This document shows, one piece after another, positions 8,063 to 16,502 of a stretch of DNA of 64,000 nt (its first letter is position 1; every line of letters begins with the position of its first letter). Where the stretch lies: contig CP032508.2 in the NCBI GenBank assembly GCA_009497875.2, positions 2,976,001 to 3,040,000 of the forward strand, written 5' to 3'. Under the pieces are notes generated by a model. The model saw only the letters and a list, made by a program, of their open reading frames with translations. It ran no database searches and was not told where the DNA came from. Made by a program: the position numbers and the translations under genes. Origin of the DNA: a gamma proteobacterium SS-5 (GTDB lineage Bacteria; Pseudomonadota; Gammaproteobacteria; Chromatiales; Chromatiaceae).

Positions 8063-8137
8063 GCCAGCCGCCAGCCTTCAGCGGTCAGCCGTCAGCTTTT
8101 TGGCCTACAAGCTGGCCGCTGACGGCTGGCAGCTGGC
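8063..8137. repeat. Family H palindrome between nirGH and nirJ
   Basis: CCAGCCGCCAGCCTTCAGCG (from 8064) pairs imperfectly with GCTGGCCGCTGACGGCTGG (from 8111), giving a long GC-rich hairpin with a T-rich loop. Related sequence lies at 54200-54245 and near 790-830. It could attenuate transcription between nirGH and nirJ or shape the mRNA. Confidence 0.55.
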
Positions 8138-8179
8138 CGCTCGCCACCGGTGGCAAACTTTTTAACGTCAGGTAAATCC

Positions 8180-9349
8180 ATGTTTCGAATCAGCCGTTAT
8201 CTTCATGCCCTGCATCGCGGTCAGTCGGTGCGCCCCACCAAGGTGGCGCCCACTGGGCCGGTGGTGATCTGGAACCTGCTGCGCCGCTGCAACCTCACCT
8301 GCAAGCACTGCTATGCCACCTCCGCTGATAAGGACTTTGACCACGAGCTGAGCACGCCGCAGATCTACAGCACCATGGATGACCTCAAGGCCTTTGGCGT
8401 GCCGGTGCTGATCCTCTCCGGCGGCGAGCCCCTGCTGCACCCGGACATCTTTCCCATCTCCCAGCGCGCCAAGGACATGGGCTTCTATGTCGGCCTGTCG
8501 AGCAACGGCACCCTGATCACCGAGACCAATATCGCGCAGATCGCCGCGGTCAATTACAACTACGTCGGCGTCAGCCTGGATGGCATAGGCGCCACCCACG
8601 ACCGCTTTCGCCGCCGCGATGGCGCCTTCGACGAGTCCATGCGGGGCATTCGCCTGTGCCAACGGGCAGGCATCAAGGTCGGCCTGCGTTTCACCATCAC
8701 CCAGGACAATGTCGCCGAGTTGCCCAAGATCCTCCAGCTGATGGATGACGAGGGCATAGACAAGCTCTACCTGTCGCACCTGAACTACGCCGGGCGCGGC
8801 TACCGCAACCGCCGCGATGACCTGCATCACCGGGTCACCCGCCAGGCCATGGAGCTGATTTTCGACACCTGCTGGGCTGACGTGCAGGCCGGGCGCGAGC
8901 GCGAGTTCGTCACCGGCAACAACGATGCCGATGGTCCCTTCCTCCTGCTCTGGGCGCTACGGCACATCCCCGAGCACGCCGAGCGCCTGCAGGTCATGCT
9001 GGAGCGCTGGGGCGGCAATTCCTCCGGGGTCAATATCGCCAACATCGACAACGAGGGCCGTGTCCACCCGGATACCATGTGGTGGGACTACAGCCTGGGC
9101 AATGTGAAAGAGCGGCCCTTCTCCGAGATATGGCAAGATACCAGCGAGCCGCTGATGGCCGGACTGAAACAGAAAAACCGCCCGCTGCAGGGCCGCTGCG
9201 CGGTCTGCCAGTACCGCCCCATCTGCGGCGGCAACAGCCGCACCCGCGCCTGGCGCCTCACCGGCAACCCCTGGGCGGAAGACCCAGGCTGTTACCTGGA
9301 CGACGAAGAAATTGGCCTGAGCCCCACCCTGACTGCAGAGGTAGCCTGA
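8180..9349 (+). CDS. nirJ: Radical SAM heme d1 biosynthesis protein NirJ
   Basis: A 389-residue radical SAM protein with the cluster motif CNLTCKHC at residues 37-44 and the GGEP motif (LSGGEPLLHPD). A C-terminal SPASM-like cysteine region (GRCAVCQYRPICGG, then DPGCYLD) should bind a second Fe-S cluster. NirJ removes propionate side chains from didecarboxysiroheme during d1 formation. ATG 8180 has CAGG seven bases upstream. The stop overlaps the next start (TGATG). Confidence 0.9.
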   Translation: MFRISRYLHALHRGQSVRPTKVAPTGPVVIWNLLRRCNLTCKHCYATSADKDFDHELSTPQIYSTMDDLKAFGVPVLILSGGEPLLHPDIFPISQRAKDMGFYVGLSSNGTLITETNIAQIAAVNYNYVGVSLDGIGATHDRFRRRDGAFDESMRGIRLCQRAGIKVGLRFTITQDNVAELPKILQLMDDEGIDKLYLSHLNYAGRGYRNRRDDLHHRVTRQAMELIFDTCWADVQAGREREFVTGNNDADGPFLLLWALRHIPEHAERLQVMLERWGGNSSGVNIANIDNEGRVHPDTMWWDYSLGNVKERPFSEIWQDTSEPLMAGLKQKNRPLQGRCAVCQYRPICGGNSRTRAWRLTGNPWAEDPGCYLDDEEIGLSPTLTAEVA

Positions 9350-9993
9350 TGAAGATATTACAAATTTTAGGACGCCGAGAGCGCGGAGAAGCGCAGAGAA
9401 CGCGGAGTCGATTCGATCGTTCCCAGGCTCCAGTGTGGGAATGCCGTAAGGGACGCTCCAGCGTCCCGTCACTTGACGCTGGAGCGTCAAAGGCTGCATT
9501 CCCACGCCAAGCGTGGGAACAATCAAGTGCCTCAAAGACTCTGCGCCCTCTGCGCTTCTTTGCGAGCTCTGCGTCCTTATTCGCTTTTGCCTTGCTCCTG
9601 TTCGGCCTCACCACCGCCCAGGCCGCTGAGGACCAGCGCAGCCCGCTGCTGCTGAACGCCGACGAGCGCGGCCATGTGCTGGAGGAGATGCGCACCTTCC
9701 TCACCTCGGCCCATGGCGTGCTGCAAGGCGTATTGCAGGAGGATGCCGATGCCATCGCCCAGGCCGCACGCAAGGCCGGGCGGGCCGCCGCCCATGCCGT
9801 GCCCCAGAGCCTGAGGGCAAAACTGCCGATGCAGTTCATGAAGCTGGGCTCGGACACCCACCAGCGCTTCGACCAGCTGGCGATGGATGCCGAATCCCTC
9901 GGCGATGCCAGCCACAGCCTGCAACAGCTGACCGAGCTGATGGGCAACTGCCTGGCCTGTCACGATCTGTATCGGATAGACGTGCAGCCATGA
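9349..9993 (+). CDS. Periplasmic cytochrome c'/c556-like protein with repeat-encoded N-terminus
   Basis: A 214-residue product whose mature part (from about residue 92) is a four-helix-type cytochrome with a C-terminal CLACH at 201-205, as in cytochrome c' and c556. The ATG overlaps the nirJ stop. The signal peptide (LFAFALLLFGLTTAQAAE) begins only near residue 77. Residues 7-76 are encoded by a family D repeat with a nested family F palindrome, kept open in frame for about 210 bp. No usable start exists downstream that would retain a full signal peptide. A role in NO binding or electron transfer to the d1 system is inferred from position. Confidence 0.75.
   Translation: MKILQILGRRERGEAQRTRSRFDRSQAPVWECRKGRSSVPSLDAGASKAAFPRQAWEQSSASKTLRPLRFFASSASLFAFALLLFGLTTAQAAEDQRSPLLLNADERGHVLEEMRTFLTSAHGVLQGVLQEDADAIAQAARKAGRAAAHAVPQSLRAKLPMQFMKLGSDTHQRFDQLAMDAESLGDASHSLQQLTELMGNCLACHDLYRIDVQP
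9369..9578. repeat. Family D element with nested family F palindrome, inside a coding region
   Basis: AGGACGCCGAGAGCGCGGAG at 9369 is the inverted counterpart of the CTCTGCGCTTCTTTGCG ... CTCTGCGTCCTT segment ending at 9578. Between them, CGTTCCCAGGCTCC (about 9419) and TTCCCACGC-CAA-GCGTGGGAA (about 9498) are family F arms. The whole insertion stays open in the frame of the c'-like cytochrome. Confidence 0.75.
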
Positions 9994-11672
9994 AGATGTT
10001 GCGTCTGATTTGGGCTCAGGCATCTGCGCAAAATCCTGCGCCCTATTGCCAGCTTCGGGACTCGGGACTCGGGACTCGGGACTCGAAATGGGGCATCCTT
10101 CGCTTTGCCAGTCTTGCTCTGATTCTGGGCCTTATTATGGGAATGAGTCTGCAGACTAGCCAGGCTCAGGCAGCCGATCCCACTGGCCCCGATGCCAACG
10201 CCCTCTACCAGCAGCACTGCGCCAGCTGTCATGGCGCGGATCGGCTCGGCGGTACCGGCCCTGCCCTGCTGCCGGAGAACATGGGCCGACTCAAGCCCAA
10301 ACAGGCGGCCAAGGTCATCGCCGAGGGCCGTGCCGCCACCCAGATGATCGGCTACAAGAATCAAATCGATGCCGCCGGCATCCAGGCCCTGGTGGACTAC
10401 ATCTTCACCCCGCTGCCCGAGATCCCCCGCTGGGGCGAGGCCGAGATCCTCGCCAGCCACATCCAGCACCACCCGCCCGGCAGCCTGCCGGACAAACCCA
10501 AATTCCAGGCGGATATCGACAACCTGTTCATCGTCGTCGAGCTGGGCGATCACCACGCCACCCTGCTCGATGGCGATAGCTTCGAGCCCATCCACCGCTT
10601 CCCTACCCGCTATGCCCTGCACGGCGGGCCCAAGTACGCCGAGGGCGGCCGCTACGTCTATTTCGCCTCCCGCGATGGCTGGATCAGCAAGTTCGACACC
10701 TTCAACCTGACCTATGTGGCCGAGGTGCGCGCCGGTATCAACAGCCGTAACCTGGCGGTGTCCCACGATGGCCGCTTCGTCATGGTCGCCAACTACCTGC
10801 CGCACAACCTGGTGATCCTGGACGCTGCCACCCTCAAGCCGGTCAAGCTGATCGAGGCCAGGGACCTCAGGGGTAACAGCTCACGGGTCAGTGCCGTATA
10901 TACCGCCGACCCGCGCTCCAGCTTCATCGTCGCCCTCAAGGATGTCCCCGAGGTGTGGGAGATCAGCTACCAGATACCGCCGCCCAAGGGCTTCGGCCAG
11001 TGGATTCACGACCACAGGGATGACTCCGGCGAGCAGAACGAGGCCAACCACTTCCCCATCCGCCGCATCCTGGTGGAGGATTATCTGGACGACTTCTTCC
11101 TTACCCAGGACTACAGCCAGATCGCCGGTACCGCCCGTGGCGGCGAGGGCCAGGTGGTGGACCTGGACCTGGGCCGGGTGGTGGCCAGCATCGACCTGCC
11201 CGGCATGCCCCATCTCAGCTCCGGCATCAGCTGGCCCTGGAACAACACCACAGTGCTGGCCACGCCCAACATCCGCGCCAACAGCATCAGCCTGTTCGAC
11301 ATCGAGACCTGGCAGCCGGTAAAGGAGATAGAAACCCTGGGACCGGGCTTCTTCATGCGCAGCCACGAGAACAGCCCCTACGCCTGGGTGGACGTATTCT
11401 TCGGCAAGCACAGCGACGCCATGCATGTCATCGACAAGCAGAGCCTGGAGATCGTCAAGACCCTGCGCCCGGCACCGGGCAAGACCTCGGCCCACGTCGA
11501 GTTCACCAAGGATGGCCGCTACGCCCTGGTGAGCATCTGGGATCTGGATGGTGCCTTGGTGATCTACGACGCCAAGACCCTGGAAGAGATCAAACGCCTG
11601 CCGATGAAAAAGCCCTCAGGCAAGTACAACGTGCACAACAAGCTGAGCCGCTCTTCCGGCACCAGCCATTGA
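9990..11672 (+). CDS. nirN: NirN: c-type cytochrome with heme d1 propeller (dihydro-d1 dehydrogenase)
   Basis: A 560-residue protein with CASCH at residues 77-81, a short cytochrome c domain and a C-terminal eight-bladed d1-binding propeller. The ending KKPSGKYNVHNKLSRSSGTSH-like segment differs from NirS (which ends GKFNVYNTQ...), and the position after nirJ also favours NirN over NirS. NirN oxidises dihydro-heme d1 and hands d1 to NirS. The ATG overlaps the previous stop (ATGA). Again the signal peptide (about 37-62) follows a repeat-encoded stretch, four GGACTCG units at about 10057-10085. Confidence 0.8.
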   Translation: MKMLRLIWAQASAQNPAPYCQLRDSGLGTRDSKWGILRFASLALILGLIMGMSLQTSQAQAADPTGPDANALYQQHCASCHGADRLGGTGPALLPENMGRLKPKQAAKVIAEGRAATQMIGYKNQIDAAGIQALVDYIFTPLPEIPRWGEAEILASHIQHHPPGSLPDKPKFQADIDNLFIVVELGDHHATLLDGDSFEPIHRFPTRYALHGGPKYAEGGRYVYFASRDGWISKFDTFNLTYVAEVRAGINSRNLAVSHDGRFVMVANYLPHNLVILDAATLKPVKLIEARDLRGNSSRVSAVYTADPRSSFIVALKDVPEVWEISYQIPPPKGFGQWIHDHRDDSGEQNEANHFPIRRILVEDYLDDFFLTQDYSQIAGTARGGEGQVVDLDLGRVVASIDLPGMPHLSSGISWPWNNTTVLATPNIRANSISLFDIETWQPVKEIETLGPGFFMRSHENSPYAWVDVFFGKHSDAMHVIDKQSLEIVKTLRPAPGKTSAHVEFTKDGRYALVSIWDLDGALVIYDAKTLEEIKRLPMKKPSGKYNVHNKLSRSSGTSH

Positions 11673-11766
11673 ATTTAAGTCTGCAAACGAACGCGAATGA
11701 ACGACGATCTAGCCACAGGGCACACTGAGGAGTGATGTTCCGAAGTGGCGCTTCCCACTTCATGAT

Positions 11767-12162
11767 CCTATATTCCTCATTTAAGCCACAGAGACACAGA
11801 CGACTCCGGGGACGGAGGAGGCAGAACGAAGCAGGAGGCCAGCCAGAGTCGAGATCACAGAGTTGTTTCAAAGAGTTACACCTCAGACCAGACTCACCTA
11901 GGAGCCTGTCGGATTTAGGATGCTCCTACTGCGCCGGTGGGAAGAACGGCCCAGAATTATTTTGAACATTGGCCCCGATTTTTCGTTGCGTAGGCCAACT
12001 CAGCGCCTCAAAATCGTGAAAATTTGTTCTCGTTCTCCCACCTTGCTCGCTACGGACACCTAAACCCGACAGGCTCCTAGAAGGTGTTGAATGTTCGCTT
12101 TCTAACTCATTGATTTTTTCTCTGTGTGCTCTGTGGCTCTGTGGCCAAATGCTCTTTTTAGG
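11767..12162. mobile_element. Family B inverted-repeat element carrying nested insertions
   Basis: One end reads CCTATATTCCTCATTTAAGC then CACAGAGACACAGA; the other reads TCTCTGTGTGCTCTGTGGC ... GCTCTTTTTAGG. Compared with the copy at 31814-31977, which is in opposite orientation, this copy has two extra insertions: about 50 bp at 11801-11852 (GACTC...GAGTC, also present at 30001-30047) and the family C element. No coding capacity; MITE-like. Confidence 0.7.
11899..12079. mobile_element. Family C MITE-like element nested in a family B copy
   Basis: Near-perfect terminal inverted repeats: TAGGAGCCTGTCGGATTTAGG at the left end and its complement with one change at the right (CCTAAACCCGACAGGCTCCTA). 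The other family B copy has the uninterrupted sequence CACCTAAAAGGTG (in complement), whereas here it reads CACCTA-element-CTAGAAGGTG, so CTA (or TA) is duplicated. A TA-type target duplication with 20-bp ends suggests mobilisation by an IS630-like transposase encoded elsewhere. Confidence 0.75.
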
Positions 12163-12186
12163 ATGATCCTTAGGTTAAAAAACCCG

Positions 12187-12963
12187 ATGACCGATCCGGT
12201 CACCCTTCCTTTGTCTCTTGCTGGTCTCTATGCCGATCCGCAACGGCTTGCCGAGGCGCGGGCCTTGGCCGAGCGCCTTGGCCTGCCGTTGTTGGCCGAG
12301 GTGGGGGATAGCGCCTGTTTGAGGTTGGATCAGACCGGTCTGGCACTGCTGCCCGCTGCCCCCTTGGGACCGCTGCAGGTGGATTTTGTTGCCGGTCAGA
12401 TGGGCCACAGACGCCGCTTTGGCGGGGGTCGCGGTCAGGCCCTGGCGCGGGCGGTGGGGCTTAAGGATGGGGCCAATCCCCAGCTGATAGATGCCACGGC
12501 GGGGCTGGGCAAGGATGGCTTGGTGCTGGCCTCGTTGGGCTGTTCGGTCCGCCTGATCGAGCGCTCCCCGATCATTGCCGCCTTGCTTGCCGATGGCCTG
12601 CAGCGGGCCTCGTTGCAGCCCGATCTGGCGGACTGGCTGGCGCGGCGGGTGCGACTGCATCCGGGCGATGCCCTGGAGCTTCTGCCCCGGCTGTGTGCCG
12701 AGCAAGGGGCCGATGTGATCTATCTGGACCCCATGTTCCCCGAGCGCAAGAAGACCGCTCTGGTGAAGAAGGAGATGCGCCTGTTGCGCCAACTGCTGGG
12801 GGATGATGCCGATGCCAATGAGCTGCTTGCCTGCGCCCTGGGCCTGGCCGACAGGCGCGTGGTGGTGAAGCGCCCCCGTCTGGCCGCACCCCTGGCAGGG
12901 CCCAAGCCGGACCTGGTCCTATCCGGCAAGAGCACGCGCTATGATGTGTATCTGCGCCATTGA
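12187..12963 (+). CDS. rsmJ: 16S rRNA (guanine-1516-N2)-methyltransferase
   Basis: A 258-residue protein with the RsmJ signatures VDFVAGQMGHRRRFGGGRGQ, LIDATAGLGKDGLVLASLG (SAM-binding motif I) and DVIYLDPMFPERKKTALVKKEM. It methylates G1516 of 16S rRNA using SAM. ATG 12187 matches the usual N-terminus; the upstream in-frame ATGs at 12124 and 12163 lie in family B repeat DNA. The repeat cluster 5' to it must contain or have replaced its promoter. Confidence 0.9.
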   Translation: MTDPVTLPLSLAGLYADPQRLAEARALAERLGLPLLAEVGDSACLRLDQTGLALLPAAPLGPLQVDFVAGQMGHRRRFGGGRGQALARAVGLKDGANPQLIDATAGLGKDGLVLASLGCSVRLIERSPIIAALLADGLQRASLQPDLADWLARRVRLHPGDALELLPRLCAEQGADVIYLDPMFPERKKTALVKKEMRLLRQLLGDDADANELLACALGLADRRVVVKRPRLAAPLAGPKPDLVLSGKSTRYDVYLRH

Positions 12964-12974
12964 GTCTTTGAACT

Positions 12975-13000
12975 CAACCCGCTGAGCGACGGGCGGGTTG
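12975..13000. terminator. Bidirectional hairpin between converging rsmJ and prc
   Basis: CAACCCGC (12975-12982) pairs with GCGGGTTG (12993-13000) around a 10-base loop. There is no long T tract, so termination may be inefficient, but the position between converging stops supports the role. Confidence 0.5.
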
Positions 13001-13003
13001 GGC

Positions 13004-15133
13004 CTAGAGATCAAACAAGGCCGCGGCGCGGGTCTTGGGCGATGGTCTTTGCTGCTGGCGGATGAAGTCGGCGAGCAGGGTGGCGGCCTCGCGTACCTCG
13101 ATCTGGGCGATGGCCTTGCGCCCTTCTTCGTCGTCCTCGTCGTGCTCTTCGTCGGGGTTTTCCGGTAACAAGGGCAGGCCTACGCTGCGCCGAAAGCGGT
13201 TCTCACTGGCGCGGCGGGCCACCTCTGTCTTGCGCCATTCGGCCCTGCGCTTGCTTTCCAGCAGGGAGACATGGTCGCGTTCGCGCAATTCCTTGACGAT
13301 GCGGTGCTCCTCGTCGAGGAAGCGAAAGCCGGGGTCCTTGTCGATGCGCTGCCGGTGGGCGGGCAGGACCTGCTCCAGGCCCTGATCCTTGATCAGCTCC
13401 ACATTGTGCACGGGTTCTATGCTGCCCCAGGGCAAGGCATTCTCCAGGGCGCGTTCACCCTGGTCCTTTTCATCGCCGGCATGGGGGAAGCTGATGTCCG
13501 GCACCACGCCCTGAAACTGGGTGCTGCTGCCGCTGATGCGGTAGAACTGGGCCATGGTCAGGCGCAGTCGGCCCAGGTCTTCATCGCCGTTGCGGATGAA
13601 GCGGCCCAGGTTGATCAGGGTCTGCACCGTGCCCTTGCCAAAGGTGGGCTCGCCGATGATGATGCCACGGCCATAGTCCTGGATGGCACCGGCGAAGATC
13701 TCCGAGGCCGAGGCACTGTCGCTGTTCACCAGCACCGCCAGGGGGCCGCGATAGACCACTTCGGGGTCTTGGTCCTTTTCTATGTCCAGATGGCCGTTGG
13801 AGTCCAGCACCTGCACCACGGGGCCGGTGGGGATGAACAGGCCGGTCAGCTCGGTGGCCTCGGTCAATGAGCCACCGCCGTTGTTGCGCAGGTCGATCAC
13901 CACGCCCTCGACCTCGGCCATTTTCAGCTCGTTGAGCAGACGGCGCACGTCCCGGGTGGTGCTGCGGAAGTCCTTGTCACCACTGCTTTGCCCCTGGAAG
14001 TCACGGTAAAAGGCGGGGATCTCGATCACGCCGATCTTGCTGCCGCCCATGCCGGGCAGGCCCTGGATGATGGACTTCTTGGCCGCCTGATCCTCCAGTT
14101 TGATGTTGTTGCGCACCAGTTCGATGAGCTTGGGCGGGCTGCCGGCCGGGGCCTTTTTCGGCAGTACCTCCAGGCGCACCGTGGTGCCCTTGGGGCCACG
14201 GATCTTCTCCACCACGTCCTGCAGGCGCCAGCCCACCACGCTCTCCACCTCAGAGCCTTGGCCCTGGCCCACGCCCAGGATGCGGTCGCCCTTGAACAGC
14301 TGGGCGCTCTCCTCGGCCGGACCGCCGGGGATGGTGCGCACGATTTCGGTGTATTCGTTCTTGTTGCGCAGCACCGCGCCTATGCCCTCCAGGGACAGGC
14401 GCATGCTGATGTCGAAGTTTTCCGACACCTCGGGCGACATGTAGCTGGTGTGTGGCTCCAGGGTCAGGGTGTAGGCGTTGATGAAGGCCTGGAACACGTC
14501 ATCGGCGCTGAACTGGAGGATGCGCCGCTTGAGATTTTCGTAGCGTTTATCCAGGTCCTCCTGGATCTGTTGCTCGGACTTGCCCAACATGCGCAGAGAA
14601 AGGATGTCGTTCTTTACCCGTTTGCGCCAGATGTCAGCCAATTCGGTGTCATTTTTCGCCCAGGGTGCCTTGCTGCGGTCGAAGCGGTAATCCTCGTCGA
14701 TGCTGAAATCCAAATCACCACGCAGCAGCACCCGGGCATAGTCGGTCCAGCTCTCCACCCGTTTGCGGTAGCTGCGGTAGATGCTGAAGGCCGGGTCCAG
14801 ATCGGCCGTCTTCAGGGCATTGTCGAGCTTTTTGCGGTAAGGCTTGAAACGCTCCAGGTCCTGCTGGCTGAAGAAGCTCTTGTTCGGGTCCAGGCTCTCC
14901 AGATAGCGCTTGAAGATGCCCTCAGACAGGGCATCGTCCAGCTCAACCTTGCGAAAGTGGTAGCGGTCCACCACCCGGGTCACGATCACCGCCGTTTGCC
15001 GATGCAGGCGGCTGGGGGTCAGGTCCTTCTCGGCGACAACATGGTTGCCATCGATCTCCGCCCAGGCCATCTGCGGGGACAACAGCAGCAGAAGCAGCGG
15101 TAATACAACGAATCTTTTCACGGTGGCGCTCAT
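13004..15133 (-). CDS. prc: Carboxy-terminal processing (tail-specific) protease
   Basis: A 709-residue periplasmic protease with a signal peptide (VVLPLLLLLLSPQMAWA), an N-terminal regulatory region, a PDZ domain (SLEGIGAVLRNKNEYTEIV ... GDRILGVGQG) and an S41 domain. The catalytic dyad is visible as the Ser of NSDSASASEIFAGA and the Lys of FGKGTVQTL. It degrades misfolded or tagged periplasmic proteins and trims lipoproteins and penicillin-binding proteins. ATG 15133 gives a clean signal peptide; ATGs at 15148 and 15151 are alternatives. The C-terminal tail has an acidic run (PDEEHDEDDEEG). Confidence 0.9.
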   Translation of the reverse strand: MSATVKRFVVLPLLLLLLSPQMAWAEIDGNHVVAEKDLTPSRLHRQTAVIVTRVVDRYHFRKVELDDALSEGIFKRYLESLDPNKSFFSQQDLERFKPYRKKLDNALKTADLDPAFSIYRSYRKRVESWTDYARVLLRGDLDFSIDEDYRFDRSKAPWAKNDTELADIWRKRVKNDILSLRMLGKSEQQIQEDLDKRYENLKRRILQFSADDVFQAFINAYTLTLEPHTSYMSPEVSENFDISMRLSLEGIGAVLRNKNEYTEIVRTIPGGPAEESAQLFKGDRILGVGQGQGSEVESVVGWRLQDVVEKIRGPKGTTVRLEVLPKKAPAGSPPKLIELVRNNIKLEDQAAKKSIIQGLPGMGGSKIGVIEIPAFYRDFQGQSSGDKDFRSTTRDVRRLLNELKMAEVEGVVIDLRNNGGGSLTEATELTGLFIPTGPVVQVLDSNGHLDIEKDQDPEVVYRGPLAVLVNSDSASASEIFAGAIQDYGRGIIIGEPTFGKGTVQTLINLGRFIRNGDEDLGRLRLTMAQFYRISGSSTQFQGVVPDISFPHAGDEKDQGERALENALPWGSIEPVHNVELIKDQGLEQVLPAHRQRIDKDPGFRFLDEEHRIVKELRERDHVSLLESKRRAEWRKTEVARRASENRFRRSVGLPLLPENPDEEHDEDDEEGRKAIAQIEVREAATLLADFIRQQQRPSPKTRAAALFDL

Positions 15134-15164
15134 ATTAGGTTTGCACATCATCCGCCGCTGCTGC

Positions 15165-15680
15165 TCAGCCATCGACCAGCAAGGGTCGGCGGTTAGCCGC
15201 TGCGGGCTGGTCACTGGCACTGGGACACTGACTGTGTTGACCAAAATAGTAACCCTGGCGCAGACAATAGCCCAGCCATTTGGACAGAAAAAGATTCAGC
15301 CGCCACTTGCGTTGCAGGGCGGAGCCATAGGGCTGACCGATCAGCGGCAGTGCCTGCTGGCGCAGCTCCAGCACCTCCAGTTGGCGGGCGTCATGATAGA
15401 CGCGCAGCCCGGCCGCCGGGTCGTCCACCTCCTGCACCCCTTCCTGGAACCTGTGGGTCAGCCGCAGCAGGCTGGTGTAGGGGGTCTGGGCCTGGATCTC
15501 CAGGTGCAGTGCCACACCGTCTTCGGCACGGGTGCAGTGGTGGCCGCGCAGCCTGGGCAACTCCGGTGCCAGGCGCAGCAGCAGACCGTAGTTTTCGTCG
15601 CACAGCTCCAGCAGGCCGCCCAGGGTGGGGCGGCCCCGCAGCAGCGCGGCCAGACTCCAGGGGTAATAGGGCCTTCTCAT
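15165..15680 (-). CDS. DUF1249 family protein (YqiB-like)
   Basis: A 171-residue protein with the DUF1249 pattern: an N-terminal LELCDENYGLLLRLAPEL, a central EIQAQTPYTSLLRLTH, and VYHDARQLEVLEL followed by KWRLNLFLSKWLGYCLRQGY. Proteins of this family are cytoplasmic and uncharacterised. It lies about 30 bp upstream of prc on the same strand and may be cotranscribed. The last 20 residues (PSASDQPAAANRRPLLVDG) look unstructured. Confidence 0.7.
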   Translation of the reverse strand: MRRPYYPWSLAALLRGRPTLGGLLELCDENYGLLLRLAPELPRLRGHHCTRAEDGVALHLEIQAQTPYTSLLRLTHRFQEGVQEVDDPAAGLRVYHDARQLEVLELRQQALPLIGQPYGSALQRKWRLNLFLSKWLGYCLRQGYYFGQHSQCPSASDQPAAANRRPLLVDG

Positions 15681-15723
15681 GGCCGTTCGTTGTTGTACTT
15701 ATGCCCTTTGACAACGGGGTGCT

Positions 15724-16092
15724 TCAGGCCTGGGCCTGTTCCTCGCTGACCTGGCGATGCACCTCGGCCATGTCCAGTTCGCTGGCCTTTTGCAACAGGT
15801 CGCGGAACGCGGGTTCAGGCAGGGCACCGGCCTGGCTGAAGATGATCACCTTCTCGCGGAAGATCATCAACGTGGGGATGGAGCGGATATTGAAGTGTCC
15901 AGCAATCTCCTGCTCGTCCTCGGTGTTGAGCTTGGCAAAGACCATGTTCGCATGGTCTTCCGAGACCTTCTCGTAGGTCGGCGCAAAGCTGCGGCAGGGG
16001 CCGCACCAGGGGGCCCAGAAATCGATGATGACGAAATCGTTGTCGTTGATGACCTGCTCAAAATTGTCTTTATTCAGTTCGACTACAGCCAC
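15724..16092 (-). CDS. Thioredoxin family protein
   Basis: A 122-residue thioredoxin with active site WCGPC (FWAPWCGPCRSFAP) and cis-Pro region RSIPTLMIF. The Glu-rich C-terminal extension (ELDMAEVHRQVSEEQAQA) is longer than in TrxA. No signal peptide, so cytoplasmic. The start is a GTG at 16092 with AAGGGGG six bases upstream, a strong ribosome site. It is probably a secondary thioredoxin, since trxA is normally beside rho. Confidence 0.85.
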   Translation of the reverse strand: MAVVELNKDNFEQVINDNDFVIIDFWAPWCGPCRSFAPTYEKVSEDHANMVFAKLNTEDEQEIAGHFNIRSIPTLMIFREKVIIFSQAGALPEPAFRDLLQKASELDMAEVHRQVSEEQAQA

Positions 16093-16234
16093 AATGGCCC
16101 CCTTGTTCGTTTAAATGATGGGTTCAATGAATCTGGGGAGATACTAGCAGATTAGGGGCAGGCTTGGTAACCGCGCACCGAACAGGGCTTGCCCGGCGGG
16201 GCCGATTTTCGGTTTTTTCTGCGAGTGGGCTGGG

Positions 16235-16492
16235 CTAATCCCCGCCCAACTTCTTGCGCAATTCACGTCGTCGCTTCAGGGCCAATTTGAGTTCGGCGCG
16301 GAGGATGCGCAGTTGCAGCCTGAGGCGCTTGCGCTGGCTCTTTTCCTCCTCTCCGGCGAGCCTTTTCTTCAGCTTGCGCTGCTTGGCGCAGAGCTTGCGC
16401 AGCAGGCCATCCAGCTTGGTCTGATCCAGGCGTCCGTGCTTCTCGCCCTGCTCCAGGCGATGGCGCAGCTTGTCGATCAGTTTCTTCAGCAT
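16235..16492 (-). CDS. Small, highly basic helical protein of unknown function
   Basis: An 85-residue protein, over a third Lys and Arg, predicted as two long amphipathic helices (KLIDKLRHRLEQGEKHGRLD ... LRILRAELKLALKRRRELRKK). ATG 16492 has GAGGG seven bases upstream, in the end of the transporter gene 10 bp before it, so it is translationally linked to the transporter. I do not recognise the family. A coiled-coil, nucleic-acid or ribosome-binding role is possible but unsupported. Confidence 0.6.
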   Translation of the reverse strand: MLKKLIDKLRHRLEQGEKHGRLDQTKLDGLLRKLCAKQRKLKKRLAGEEEKSQRKRLRLQLRILRAELKLALKRRRELRKKLGGD

Positions 16493-16502
16493 TGCCGGGC
16501 CC

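Noticed and set aside
10057-10085. GGACTCG tandem units considered as a CRISPR-like or minisatellite locus
   Set aside because: Units are only 7 bp without spacers; they are better treated as repeat DNA within nirN and nirF.
9990-11672. Annotating nirN as nirS (cytochrome cd1)
   Set aside because: The C-terminal sequence and the position after nirJ fit NirN; the N-terminal region is shorter than in NirS.
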